DNA from: Whitmania pigra
Taxonomy: Eukaryota; Annelida; Clitellata; Hirudinida; Haemopidae
Assembly (NCBI GenBank): GCA_021613335.1
Contig: JAJTWR010000278.1
Span: 1,751,501 to 1,815,500, forward strand
Reading direction: 5' to 3'
Length of the DNA stretch: 64,000 nucleotides
The position numbers were made by a program, and so were the translations under genes. Shown here piece by piece: positions 23,072 through 34,059 of this stretch. The number at the start of each line of letters is the position of its first letter. The first letter of the stretch is position 1. The notes beneath the pieces were generated by a model that searched no databases, was not told the DNA's origin, and saw only the letters and a program-made list of their open reading frames with translations.

Positions 23072-23915
23072 GGCAGATAACATAATGTGCTTACTTGTTT
23101 AAAGCAACCAAAAAAACTCCTTTGCGTTGAGAGAATCCCTAAACTAAGTAAAATTTAAATTTGTTTTATGAATATTGTTGACTGGACTGAGGTTATCAAG
23201 TTACTCTTTCATTAAAAAAATGACAATATTTTGGAGCTCTAGCGAACTTTTCATAAAATTTTCAGTCTTGCGTGTTAATGGTAACCAATGTCGGAGAACC
23301 GCGCAGATTTATTAAATGAATTTATGATAAATATTATAATACTATTATAAATTGCAATAGCAACATTTTTGAAATTATATTCCTCTGGTCGAGTTAGGAA
23401 ATACTTTCAAATAGAAGTAACTATTTGAGGCTCCAATAAATGAGTTTATTTATAATGAGATGAAGTTAGTGTTCATGAATCTTTGAAAAATGATTTTAGA
23501 ATTTATGACATTATAGCATAATTAAATTATCATAGCATACATGCATGAGTGGTAGTTGTATAGATAATAAATCTACAACAAAATCCATAACATTTTAAGT
23601 CATTTCTATTCAATTAAATTTTCTTATTTTTGATGTGGAAAATCACCATCATACCATTCGAAAACTTTAGCCAAATCAAATTTAAAAAAAAAAGAAAAGT
23701 TCTTGATCCAAATGAAGCAAATGAATGACATGGAAGTGCAAAATCGAATGAATGTCTTCAACGCAATCAATAAACGTGCTTCTATTGGAAGGGTTGATAC
23801 ACTTTTTTACTAAATTTGCGCAAAAGATAGCGCCTCTGGCTTGGCCTGCTCTTCCCGCAGGTTTACCAGATGTTTCAGTTTCTCCGAAATAAGCACATAA
23901 TTATGATACTCACAT
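23072..23915. other. Intergenic downstream of GST 1
   Basis: No gene is supported. To about 23,793 it is homologous to 28,660-29,410. After that point it is unique until the 245-bp tandem duplication. Confidence 0.5.
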
Positions 23916-24405
23916 AGTGTGATTAGTTTTAAAATTTTAAACCAGATGGGACTTTTATGAGTTGAACTTATTTTTATATCCTTTATCAGATGATATTGAT
24001 AATTTACCTTTCCTTTGCCTATAGTTGGCGGCTACTGGCGAGTTTATGTTGTGCTGTATTGCAGTATCACCGCTATCAGGTAACTATTAAATAGCTTTTC
24101 ATCTAGACACGTTTGGTTAGATACAAAAGTCAATTTCTTTCTGCTTATTGACCAAATTCTAGTGTGATTAGTTTTAAAATTTTAAACCAGATGGGACTTT
24201 TATGAGTTGAACTTATCTTTATATCCTTTATCAGATGATATTGATAATTTACCTTTCCTTTGCATATAGTTGGCGGTTACTGGCGAGTTTATGTTGTGCT
24301 GTATTGCAGTATCACCGCTTTCAGGTAACTATTAATTAGCTTTTCATCTAGACACGTTTTGTTAGATACAAAAGTCAATTTCTTTCTGCTTATTGACCAA
24401 ATTCT
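23916..24405. repeat. Tandem duplication, 2 x 245 bp
   Basis: Copies at 23916-24160 and 24161-24405 begin agtgtgattagttttaaaat and end gaccaaattct. They differ by only a few substitutions (for example cctatagttggcggc against catatagttggcggt). The duplication is recent. No reading frame is supported. Confidence 0.95.
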
Positions 24406-24894
24406 AACTTTTACTATCTTCCATCGAGACCTGCTTAGGACACTTTGATCTGGACACCACAAAAGTTATAAGCACATTAACAGATAATACCAGTAACTTC
24501 AGGAAGGATTTTGTGGAATATCACTTAGATGTGGAAGATAATGAAGATGAGGGCAAGAGTTATTATGATATCGATTAAATTCTGAATAGAGGATTGGACA
24601 ATGACAATGATGCCACTGTGCTTATTCAGTTGCTATGCCACGAAAGATGTGTGCGTCACACTCTCTACCTTGTAGCCACGAGAGAAGTTGAGAAAGCAGA
24701 ACTTGAATCAAGCCTATTCAAAAAAATATTTGTGCGCTGTACAACGCTGCCATCATCAGCTTATTTAATTCGTCAGGATTGATTGAAACATCAAGAAGGA
24801 ACAGACTATATGATTTTATGTTTCAGAAAATTTTGATTTTAGAGGTTAATAAAAGCTTTGAAAATTGACAATGTTGAAAAAGTTCATGCGCTTT
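24406..24894. other. Intergenic
   Basis: A 62-codon plus-strand frame (24594-24782) has no recognised domain and no clear splice partner. Nothing else is supported. Confidence 0.35.
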
Positions 24895-25055
24895 TAGGCC
24901 GAATAGGTTACGTCCCTGCATGGCAACACTCGTAATGTGTCGTGTTCGAAACCCAGCCTGCACTGCCGCCAGCCCCCTTAGCAATTAGCGTTATATAAAT
25001 GGTTACAAGAAGGGCCTCTGACGCTATGCATATGGCGCTATATAAATGAACAATT
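24895..25055 (+). mobile_element. tRNA-derived SINE, best-preserved copy
   Basis: The head (ggccgaataggttacgtccctg), the B-box (gtgttcgaaacccagcctgc), a body with ccttagcaattagcgttat and the tail ggcgctatataaatgaac match the minus-strand copy at 7291-7455 in the same order. Length is about 160 bp. It lies just upstream of the cathepsin pseudogene. Confidence 0.65.
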
Positions 25056-25314
25056 ACAAAGTGATTTGATTTTGATGATTTTTGAAATACCTCTACAAAT
25101 GAATTTTAAGATGAAATCATGTGCATAAACCTTATTTCGATTTCAATTCATTTTTGTCTGGTGGTCTGGTGGTCTTGATTTCAAATCACTCCGAACGTGA
25201 TTTTACCCATCCCTGAGTAAAATGCATGCAGAACTCTATGTTTTGTTACTTTTTTTGTTAATGTTATAATTCTTCAAAAGTCATACATTTTATGAGCTTT
25301 TATTTTTCCTGCAG

Positions 25315-25841
25315 GAGCAGCAATGCTTTTACAAGAATGACACATTTGGAGCCAGAATCAAGAGCTTTGTAAATATCGAGATGGAAAACGAAAAACAATT
25401 AATGGAAGCATAAGCCACAATTGGTCCAGTTTCAATTGCAATTGAAGTTTTTCATGATTTTTTTTGTATTGGTATGAGGTATGTTGCTGGTTTTGCTATT
25501 TATGTCATGCTTGTGATGCAGCATAATTGAAATTGTTTAATTAATTTAAAGGAGTATATAAAGTACCAGATTGCCACATATTACTGGACCACGGTGTTTT
25601 GATCGTTGAATATGGCACTGAAGATGGAAAGGATTATTGGCTCGTGAAGAAAAAGTGAACTTTTGGAATAATATAACTTGTACTTTTATAAATTTATTTA
25701 TATTATTTATTATTATGAACATAATTTGATCTTGTAAAATATTACATCTGAGGAGATGACTGGGGAGACATTGGCTACATTAAGATAAAAAGAAACGAAA
25801 ACAGCTGCGGCGTCGCCCAACTTGCGTCTTACCCGGTCTAA
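25315..25841 (+). pseudogene. Cathepsin L-like pseudogene, copy 3
   Basis: Only the last three exons remain, aligned to exons 6-8 of the intact genes: 25315-25471, 25552-25654 and about 25749-25841. A TAA at 25411-25413 cuts exon 6 (LMEA then stop). Exon 7 keeps the catalytic His ([15 protein letters not shown]) but the catalytic Asn is lost (LVKKK). The exon 8 acceptor has changed from CAG to CAT, though its coding end ([20 protein letters not shown]) is recognisable. Exons 1-5, including the active-site Cys, are absent. It is dead. It sits upstream of GST 2 just as cathepsin 2 sits upstream of GST 1. Confidence 0.93.
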
Positions 25842-26035
25842 TGAACATTAATTATTAATCACCTACATCGCGGTATTAAAATTTTTTTGTAATAAAATAA
25901 AAATGCAAATTATTATATATTACATTATATCATTCAATAGTAACGAAAGATTGTTCTTTCTCGTATTTCTGCTGTAAATCAAATGAGTGTTGACAGTTTT
26001 CTATTAATTATTTCTTGAATAAAACTGAGACACAG

Positions 26036-26150
26036 TGGGCAGGCTAGTTCAATGCGTCGCATTCTTGCAATAATGGCAACAGTCGTGTCGGGTTCGCACG
26101 GCAGCCTGCAATGCCAGTGAGCGTCTTCAGGTAAGAGAACTGCACAAATG
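26036..26150 (+). mobile_element. SINE-like element upstream of GST 2
   Basis: Partner of the copy at 20,000-20,110: ctagttcaatgcgtcgcatt, then gggttcgcacggcagcctgc. It is slightly better preserved at the B-box. Confidence 0.5.
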
Positions 26151-26692
26151 GTAGAACACTCAAAAAATAAATACACATCATATTTGCAAGGCACTCTAAA
26201 AACTAAATGAAACAGGATGAAAAGCACATAGTCGCTTAAAATGAATATAACTTTTAAAAAATAGTTTTGAGGAATTTTATGCATTTACAAATAATGTTTG
26301 ATTTGTTCATTTAATTGTCTCATTAACGCTACGAATTTTTATCATTCTGACATGACAAGCAGATTAAATTTTTAAAAATGCTTCTGTCAGACGTTCGTCA
26401 TTTCTTCATCGACTAGCGACCTCCATTAAAAATTTGGAATAAAAGCAGGTGAAGTAACCAGACAAAATCAATACTTGTGAAACTTGGAGGGTTATTTGCA
26501 TTATTAACAGCATATCTCTTGTAGAAGAATACTTGATAAACCTCGTTATGTATTTAGCATTGGGTTTAATTTTTTATTTTTTTTATCGAATTTATGATTT
26601 CAAAACACATGCAGGATAATGAGACTCTTAGGCTACTCTAGCAGCTCAAATTCATTTAATCAATGCACACTATGCTCATAAAGGCAAGGAGC

Positions 26693-26699
26693 TATAAAA
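26693..26699 (+). promoter_or_regulatory. TATA box of GST 2
   Basis: TATAAAA 84 bp upstream of the start at 26777, identical in position and context to GST 1. Confidence 0.7.
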
Positions 26700-26776
26700 C
26701 AGCCTGCATTCTATCAGACCCTCGCTCGAACATTTATATTCGTCCGGACTTTAGACTGCTTTGCTCAATATTTAGA

Positions 26777-27617
26777 ATGCCAACTTACAAGCTTGTTTAC
26801 TTCAATGGAAAAGGAAGGGCAGAGACAACCAGATTGGCTTTCCACGCTTCTGGAGTTCAATTCGAAGATGTGAGAATTTCCAAAGATGACTGGCCAAATT
26901 TGAAGTCAAGTAAGGAAACACAGATTTTTATTTGCGGTGAAATCATTTCTACAAAATGAACTTATTAATCAAATCCATCAGAAACCAGCACAGGGAAACT
27001 GCCTTATCTGGAAGTAGACGGTAAGGAGCTGACAGAGAGCATGGCCATTGCAAGATTCGTTGGCAGAGAATTTGGTCTCATGGGAAAGAGCAACTTTGAG
27101 CAGGCTGTTATCGATTCAGTAATTGATTCCATCTCTGAATTGCTGGAGAAAGGCGTGCTTGCAAGAATGACTCCTGATGGGCCTCAGAAGGTTTTCTAAA
27201 TTTTAACTAATATTTATAACACCAAACAATTTTATCTGTGATACTAATATTCTAGGAAGCCTTTAAAAAAGACTTTTTGGAGAAACATTATCCTCGCATC
27301 GCTCAAAATTTGGAAAAGACCTTGGGGAACAAGAAATATTTGACAAGTGATGAGGTTTGATAAAAAAAAGTTCATGTTCGTGTTCGCATGCATTAATTTT
27401 TGCTGATTGAAATTTTGCTCAATCAATTGATTCTAACGATTGGTTATTTTGTCAGTTGACTCTGGCAGATCTGCATTTCTTTTCCGTCTTTGAATTCCTA
27501 TCTGCCGTGACATCGTGGCAGGATTCCCATCCGAAGTTGAAGGAGCTCAGCGAAAGAATCAGCAATCACCCAAAACTGGCTGATTACATCAAAAACAGAC
27601 CAAAAACTGATTTTTGA
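26777..27617 (+). CDS. Sigma-class glutathione S-transferase, copy 2
   Basis: A duplicate of the gene at 20744. Exons: 26777-26909, 26982-27190, 27256-27354 and 27456-27617; 200 residues with the same exon lengths. The N-terminal glutathione-binding half appears identical in sequence. Differences cluster in the helical substrate-binding domain: LARMTPDGPQ for HALMAPDGPQ, EAFKKDFLEKHYPR for EVLKKEFLENHYSR, and SVFEFLSAVTSWQD for SIFEFLSAVISCQD. This pattern fits drift or adaptation of substrate range. Intact, with its own copy of the TATA promoter. Confidence 0.93.
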
Positions 27618-27935
27618 AACAACTATGGAGAAGGCGTCATTTACAGCTTCAGTGGAATTGTGGTAGAAATGATGTTTGCTAAGGACTAAAAAAACCTTAT
27701 TTATTTTTTGGCTTTACTGGGGAGCTATGTGTAGAACCTAAAATATCTAACAATGGTAGAATTTGCTAGAGTAGTTAATTGAATACAATTTACATTCAAC
27801 TCTTGTCACATGATGATATGAACTCAAGAACCGAAGCGTACTTATTTGCGTAATTGAAACAAAACCTTTTGGTCTGCCTTATGTAACAGGCGCAGAGTTC
27901 GAAGTCCTTTGTACCTCAATTTCTATGCAATTATT

Positions 27936-28351
<416 letters not shown>

Positions 28352-28655
28352 ATGTTGTTTGCTGCCATCTTGAATTCAGCAAGCACTGCCATCTCACTGA
28401 AACTGTTGCAATGTTTAGAAACTCAAGTAATGTTACAAAATAAATAAATTATAAATATTACAATACATCTCATGTTTTCTTTTTTAAAACTAACTAAATC
28501 TTGCAAGAGTGGGATGTGGGAAAACAATTTTAAAAATAAATTTTTTAATGTGTAGAAGTGAAAGGCATAACAGCGACAATGATCCCTGAGTGAAAGGTAG
28601 CCCAACCAATTTTGTTATTGGGGAATCGCGGCTTCAGAAAGGTTAAGAACCGCTG
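28352..28655 (+). mobile_element. Right half of a hAT element
   Basis: Matches 22,745-23,063 and ends ggttaagaaccgctg, the same terminus as the full copy downstream of GST 1. The left half was removed, with the breakpoint at the (AAT)n tract. Confidence 0.65.
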
Positions 28656-29735
28656 ACTGAAAGGGCAGATAACATAATGAGCTTACTTGTTTGAAGCAAC
28701 CCAAAAAACTCCTTTGCATTGAGAGAATGCCTAAACTAAGTAATTATTAAATAAAATTTAAATTTGTTTTATGAATATTGTTGACCGGACTTAAGTTATC
28801 AAGTTACTCTTTGATTTAAAAAAAAATGACAATATTTTGGAGCTCTAGCGAACTTTTCATAACATTTTCAGAATGCGTGTTAATGGTAACCTATGTCGGA
28901 GAACTGCGCAGATTTATTAAATGAATTTATGATAAATATTATAATACTATTATAAATTGCAATAGCAACATTTTTGAAATTATGTTCCTCTGGTCGAGTT
29001 AGGAAATACTTTCAAATAGAAGTAACTATTTGAGGCTCTAATAAATGAGTTTATTTATAATGAGATGAAGATAGTGTTCATGAATCTTTGAAAAATGATT
29101 TTATAATTTATGACATTATAGCATAATTAAATTATCATAGCATACATGCATGAGTGGTAGTTGTATAGATAATAAATCTACAAAACCCATACAATAACAA
29201 AATCCATAACATTTTAATAGTCATTTCTAATCAATTAAATTCTCTTATTTTTAATGTGAAAAATCACCAGCATTCCATTTGAAAACTTTCACCAAATCCA
29301 TTTTTTTCAAAAAAGAAAAGTTCTTGATCCAGGAAGCAAATGAATGACATGGAAGTGCAAAATCGAATGAATGTCTTCAACGCAATCAATAAACGTGTTC
29401 CTGTTGGAAGTTTGGTGACGCCGTCATAAAGAATTTTATGGATTTCCATTCACCTCTATTCACAAAATTTTTAATATTTATATGCAATTGTTGTTAAATA
29501 TTACTTCTAACTTAGTTTATTTATAATAATAGCAGCATCCGCGCCGACTTTTGCGCATCTAGAACTGATTAAAATAATAATATTTTAATACAATAAAAAC
29601 ATTTTGAAAAGTTAATGTGGTTTGCATTTTAGTTTATATCTCTTAAAACGTGATTTTATTACTCACACCTTAACCATCTTTGTCAAAATGTTCGGTGAAC
29701 ACACAGCTTTTATCTCTTGATTTTCTGAAACAAGT
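28656..29735. other. Intergenic downstream of GST 2
   Basis: Homologous to the GST 1 downstream flank up to about 29,410, then unique. No gene seen. Confidence 0.5.
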
Positions 29736-29739
29736 TACA

Positions 29740-30480
29740 GAGTCGAATTACATTACTCTGAACAGACCTACGTAGAGTTGTTCTTTGCTGAAAACCGGTT
29801 TTGATAGGTAGATAGAAATTTTTTCTAAACTTTGACCCTGAGATTCATTGATCGTCATAGAAAAGGTTAAACGGAGAGAAAACTGTTTACTTTTGAATTT
29901 TAACGGCATGTTAGTATCAGAAGGGATAAGTGGTATCTGCGGTATTAAAACAGTTTCTAGTTTTTAGTTGATTCTATTTATTGTTTCAATTACATTGGGC
30001 AGCAATCCTGTGACTGTGAGCCGAGTTCCATTGCAGAGACCTTTAGAAGGTAAAATAAGTTTCTGAGTAGCATGATAACAGCGCCAATCTGAGTTTGTGA
30101 TTCTCAAATGCCTCTGGATATGCAAGTTGGTCTTCAGCTTGATCACTTCTCCCGGCATGCGCTCCATCACACGATTATTGGGTTCAGATGATTCTTCATT
30201 AGTGACACTGAGAATTGCTCTTCCTTTTAGTTGACAAGGAGTTACGCTTCTGAAGTCTATAGAAGTGAAGTCCCCATACAGCTGATCAACTGGATAACAT
30301 CATTGATGCAATACGATTGTATCTCTATTTTTGCCAGCCCCTACTTCTAAAAGCCAGTCTATAAATTCTCCCTCGTTAGCAAGAGCTCGCATGTTTCGAA
30401 TGAGTTTCATCACATTTAGTTCCGACTAAATATGACATCACTTGAAACAGCTGGAAACAGTCGGAGATCGTGAGCCTCTT
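29740..30480 (-). mobile_element. Helitron (PIF1-like helicase) relic
   Basis: On the minus strand, broken frames show the C-terminal part of a Helitron/PIF1-family helicase: LPSKGLCNGTRLTVTGLLPN (about 30,050-29,990), then QIPLIPSDTNMPLKFKSKQF, LRLTFSMTINESQGQSLEKI and KPVFSKEQLYVGLFRV. The TINESQGQ block is the helicase motif around the conserved SQG. Stops and frame changes show it is inactive, and no Helitron ends were found. The alternative, a host PIF1 gene, is less likely because of the CNGTRL block and the decay. Confidence 0.75.
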
Positions 30481-31040
30481 AATGTAACAGACAAAAATCA
30501 TCCTCATTTACCACCAAAATGTTCTGAATTTTTTGCTAAATCTTTGATAAGTCTATCCACCGCGTCAATGTATTTAAAAAACAATTTTGTGAGTTAACAT
30601 TAACCAATAACTGGTTCCAAATTTAATTCGAAGTTAGTAGTATGAAGGTTTTTATGATCGTTTTGAGTTTAATTGGTATAAGGGAATTTCATTAAGTGGA
30701 AAATTTATCGTCTAAAATATTATTAGGATTGCGGCTACTTCCTCACTTTACATGGACTTTTCAAGTTGGTATTTAATATAAATCATCGATTGACAAGCAA
30801 CATGTGCAATCACAAAGAGAATTTACCAGACAGTCATTAAGTCACGAAGGTTCCTTTGATCGTTTAATTTCTTTTGATCCTTCCCCGAGTTCCCGTTGCA
30901 ATGTGTAAAATGAAGGGTTTGATTTGGAAGTGGAATTTAATCTATGTTATCGATTGACGTACAGAATATTCGAGCCACACCTTATCGGACTCACCTTATC
31001 ATCACGTCATGTGGACATGTAACAAATCCACAATGAACCA
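30481..31040. other. Intergenic
   Basis: No gene seen; may include further decayed Helitron sequence. Confidence 0.35.
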
Positions 31041-31184
31041 ATTTGACCGCTATTTTGACGGGGCTATTTCGTCCTGAGCTATTTTGTCGCCGGGGTATTC
31101 TGACGGGACCGTTTTGACGGGACCGTTTTGACGGGACCGTTTTGACGGGGCTGTTTTGACGCCGGGCTTTTATGACGGGGTGCC
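31041..31184. repeat. GC-rich 14-bp minisatellite
   Basis: The unit gacgggaccgtttt repeats exactly at 31102, 31116, 31130 and 31144, within a wider field of variants (gacggggctatttc, gtcgccggggtatt, gacgccgggctttt). The block is much richer in G and C than its surroundings and ends abruptly near gacggggtgcc. No coding frame is supported. Confidence 0.9.
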
Positions 31185-31189
31185 ATAAA

Positions 31190-31945
31190 ATTTGGATTCT
31201 ATTTTACTCGGTCTCGTTCGCTTGGCCCCCGGAGGTTCTCCGAATTCTGTTTCTAGCCATTGATTGTGTATCACTGGTCTAGGGGATAATGCAAGAGGGA
31301 CATTGGGAAAAAGAGATTTGCTTAAGTTATAGACCACTTTGCGATAGCGAAATCAAGAAAATTAAATCTTTTGTAGAATGTGTAAATCAGAATACGTCAG
31401 TGACTGAATGAGTCATGCAATATAATTTCTATAAACTTGATTCTTTAAATGCAATGTTTCATTAAAATTTAAGATTTTACCTTATTCTAAAAATGTGATT
31501 AAATGGGATGGATGGGAGAGGCCAATTTTACAGTTCGTCACCGGGCGAAAATTAACCTAAATAAGCCACTGATGTGTGCTGAGCGATGAGCGACTGAACT
31601 ACTGAGCGATTAAATGTCATATAAATCATTGTTGCCGATGCGTCGATTGCTAAGAAATTCTATTCGCTAAATTATGTTAAATATATCAATAAAAATCGTC
31701 AAAAAAACCTCAATGCCTCTACAGTTATATTATATTTACTGACAAATTATCATGTAAGAAATATGGAAATAAAAAATTTAAAAAAATGATTACTAAAAAA
31801 TTAAAAAATAAATAAATAATTGACAAATTAATATTTAGTATCTTTAGTCGTCAAAAAATCGATCGTCGACGACTACTCGTCATGTTCTAACAAAACATCA
31901 ATCGCTTTATTTTAAAAACTTAATTTTACAAACCGAGCATTTTAA
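31190..31945. other. 5' flank of ALYREF-like gene 1
   Basis: No gene seen. From about 31,630 it is homologous to the interval 32,545-32,835 upstream of gene 2, marking a head-to-tail duplication. The motif atcgtcgacgactac lies ~80 bp before the start codon in gene 1, and a similar motif lies ~70 bp before gene 2. Confidence 0.45.
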
Positions 31946-32491
31946 ATGGCCACCTCAAAATATATGAGAATGGAGGTTGACGCTGACTCAATTACCAGGA
32001 AAGACAAAAAGAAGTCCGATGTTCGCATAGATGCGAGAAGATTCATCGAACAAAAAAAAATGTCCATGAACGACAATAAGTGCAGAATTTTTATCGATAA
32101 TATGCATTACGGTGTGACTGAAAAAGACCTAGAATTGCTTTTCAGCACAGTCGGTGCCATTAAGAAAGCGAAGAGCTTTTTCAGAAGAGATGGCACAAGC
32201 AATGGAAAAGCAGAGGTGATATTCTTTAGGCATATTGATGCTTCGGTGGCAATGAAGAAATTTAACGGTATGGTACTAGACGGTAGACAAATGAAGATGA
32301 AGTTTTTCTCTGGCAAGACAGAGAACAACCCTCGTAAAACCGTAGAGAAGAGAGAAAGGTTCGACGGTACGTGCCAGCAGCTCAAGACCAGAAAGATGAG
32401 AGTCTTTAAAAAGCAAAGAAAGAGTAAAATAATATTAGATTTAGAAGTTGGCGATATTGCGAAAGACATGCTCACGATGAAAATCGGGTAG
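31946..32491 (+). CDS. ALYREF-like RRM mRNA-export adaptor, copy 1
   Basis: An intronless frame of 181 residues. Residues ~1-25 (KYMRMEVDADSITRKDKK) resemble the N-terminal UAP56-binding motif of ALY/REF proteins. Residues ~47-125 form an RRM: RNP2 IFIDNMHYGV, then KDLELLFSTVGAIKKA, RNP1-like NGKAEVIFFRH, and MKKFNGMVLDGRQMKMKF. NG-x-x-LDGR is characteristic of the ALYREF RRM. The product would couple mRNP packaging to export in the nucleus. The C-terminal UAP56-binding helix is degenerate here (KDMLTMKIG then stop). The lack of introns in an intron-rich neighbourhood suggests an origin by retroposition. Confidence 0.72.
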   Translation: MATSKYMRMEVDADSITRKDKKKSDVRIDARRFIEQKKMSMNDNKCRIFIDNMHYGVTEKDLELLFSTVGAIKKAKSFFRRDGTSNGKAEVIFFRHIDASVAMKKFNGMVLDGRQMKMKFFSGKTENNPRKTVEKRERFDGTCQQLKTRKMRVFKKQRKSKIILDLEVGDIAKDMLTMKIG

Positions 32492-32835
32492 AGATAGATC
32501 CGAAACAAAGTCCACTGTTGAGAGTTAGATTTGTAACTTTAAGATGCATCAAATGCTAAGAAATTATATTCACATTATGTTAAATGCATCAATAAAAATA
32601 TTTTTAATAAAAAATCAGAATGCCTTTATAGTTCATTATTATTTGCAACCAAATTAATGTGTAAGATATATGGAAGTATTAAGTCTAAAAAAATGGTCAT
32701 TAAAAAAAATTAATGGAAAACGTTATACTTAAGAAAATTATGTCTTCCCTGCCTAAAAAAATTGATCGTCGACGACTAAATATCAATCGGTATATTTGAG
32801 TCGCTCAACTTGAATTACAAACCCAAGCATTTCCC

Positions 32836-33160
32836 ATGGCTACTGGAACTGGAGAAGTGATATTCTTTAGACATACTGATGCCACGATGGCAATGAAGAA
32901 ATTTAACGGCATGACACTTGACGGTAGACCAATGAAGATGAAGTTCGTCTCTGACAGGACAGAGACTATCACTCGCACAGCCTCAGAGAAAAGTCAAAAG
33001 TCAAGCCTTTTCGTTATCCTCTCAAGAAAAATAAGTCTTTATAAAGCAGCAAAAGCAGAAAAAATTGGAGGTAGAAGTCAACAAGCCCACGAAAGACCAG
33101 CTCGATATGGAAATGGACGAGTACATGTGTGCAACAAAGACGGTTGAACCAGTCAATTAG
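32836..33160 (+). pseudogene. ALYREF-like copy 2, truncated and frameshifted
   Basis: A tandem duplicate of the gene at 31946 that lacks most of the N-terminal motif and the first half of the RRM. The start MATGTG joins directly to GEVIFFRHTDATMAMKKFNG and LDGRPMKMKF. Near 33,030 the frame shifts. In the next frame the coding DNA continues as LEVEVNKPTKDQLDMEMDEY, the C-terminal UAP56-binding motif of ALY/REF proteins, ending VEPVN and TAG (33158-33160). So this copy retains the part that copy 1 has lost. Read as it stands, the frame ends at 33147 with an unrelated tail. Probably a pseudogene, unless the shift is a sequence error. Confidence 0.65.
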
Positions 33161-33169
33161 TGTTAGTGC

Positions 33170-33837
33170 AAAGAATTTTGTTGTATCTTTAATATGTATG
33201 TTTATTGCCATAAATAACTGCAGGAAGTATAAGTGACTAACTTGAGGAAGGCGTGATTAACTTATCAAACCGATCTTAAGAGGTAACAACATACTATAAC
33301 ACTTCCTCTTTTATAATGATCTTGTAGGTGACCCTTTCGACAACCAATAAGTCTTGTCCTTTTTCTTGATTCATGAATGGTCAGCATTTAAACTTGTGTC
33401 TGTTGTCGGAGAATTGTAGGAACTGCCGTTAGTTATTCCTTAATAAAATATACTTTATTGGTATCCAATTTGTATGCCAAATATTTTGGTTTTCAACTCA
33501 GCTTCATGATGCTGAAACCTGTTTGCTTCTACTAAATCTAGCTGGAAACTTCTAATCTTAACTATATGGTCTTTGTTTGATTCCAGTAGTATTATTGCTT
33601 CTGGCATATTGGGTTTGACGTTATTGTTGTTGTGGCATTTAACATAAGCAGACATTACTTACAACCCTGCGTTAGTGCACCCCTTAGTTCAACGCATGCA
33701 TTCATCCCATAGATAAGAACAAAAATCAAATTTGGTGCCACCGATTGTTGAAACGTGTTGAAACGTGTTGAAGCATCAGAACTTCTAATTAAAAAAAAAA
33801 TCGTGGCCCTGCATTTCAGAAAATAATTAAATTAATT
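33170..33837. other. Intergenic
   Basis: No gene is supported. The perfect local repeat gttgaaacgtgttgaaacgt near 33,750 is the only structure noted. Confidence 0.4.
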
Positions 33838-34035
33838 AAATATGTTTATTTAGAAAGCTCCGCAAGCGTAAGAGTCAGGGGCGTTCAACCATTTGTATAG
33901 CGCCGCATCCCAGGAGCTCTTCATGGTGGTACAAGCCCTTATTATATATATATTATATATATAGGGTTGCAAACAAGACAGGAAGCGACTGTTCTTTTTA
34001 CCGTCGCTACCCTCTGAGCCAACTTGCACGCCAAA
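33838..34035 (-). mobile_element. tRNA-derived SINE copy with A-box
   Basis: On the minus strand the head reads gttggctcagagggtagcg, a good tRNA A-box, and the tail reads ggcgctatacaaatggttg, matching the other copies. A (TA)n run (about 33,940-33,962) interrupts the middle where the B-box should be. Confidence 0.6.
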
Positions 34036-34059
34036 AATGTATTGCATTGTAACAATAAA

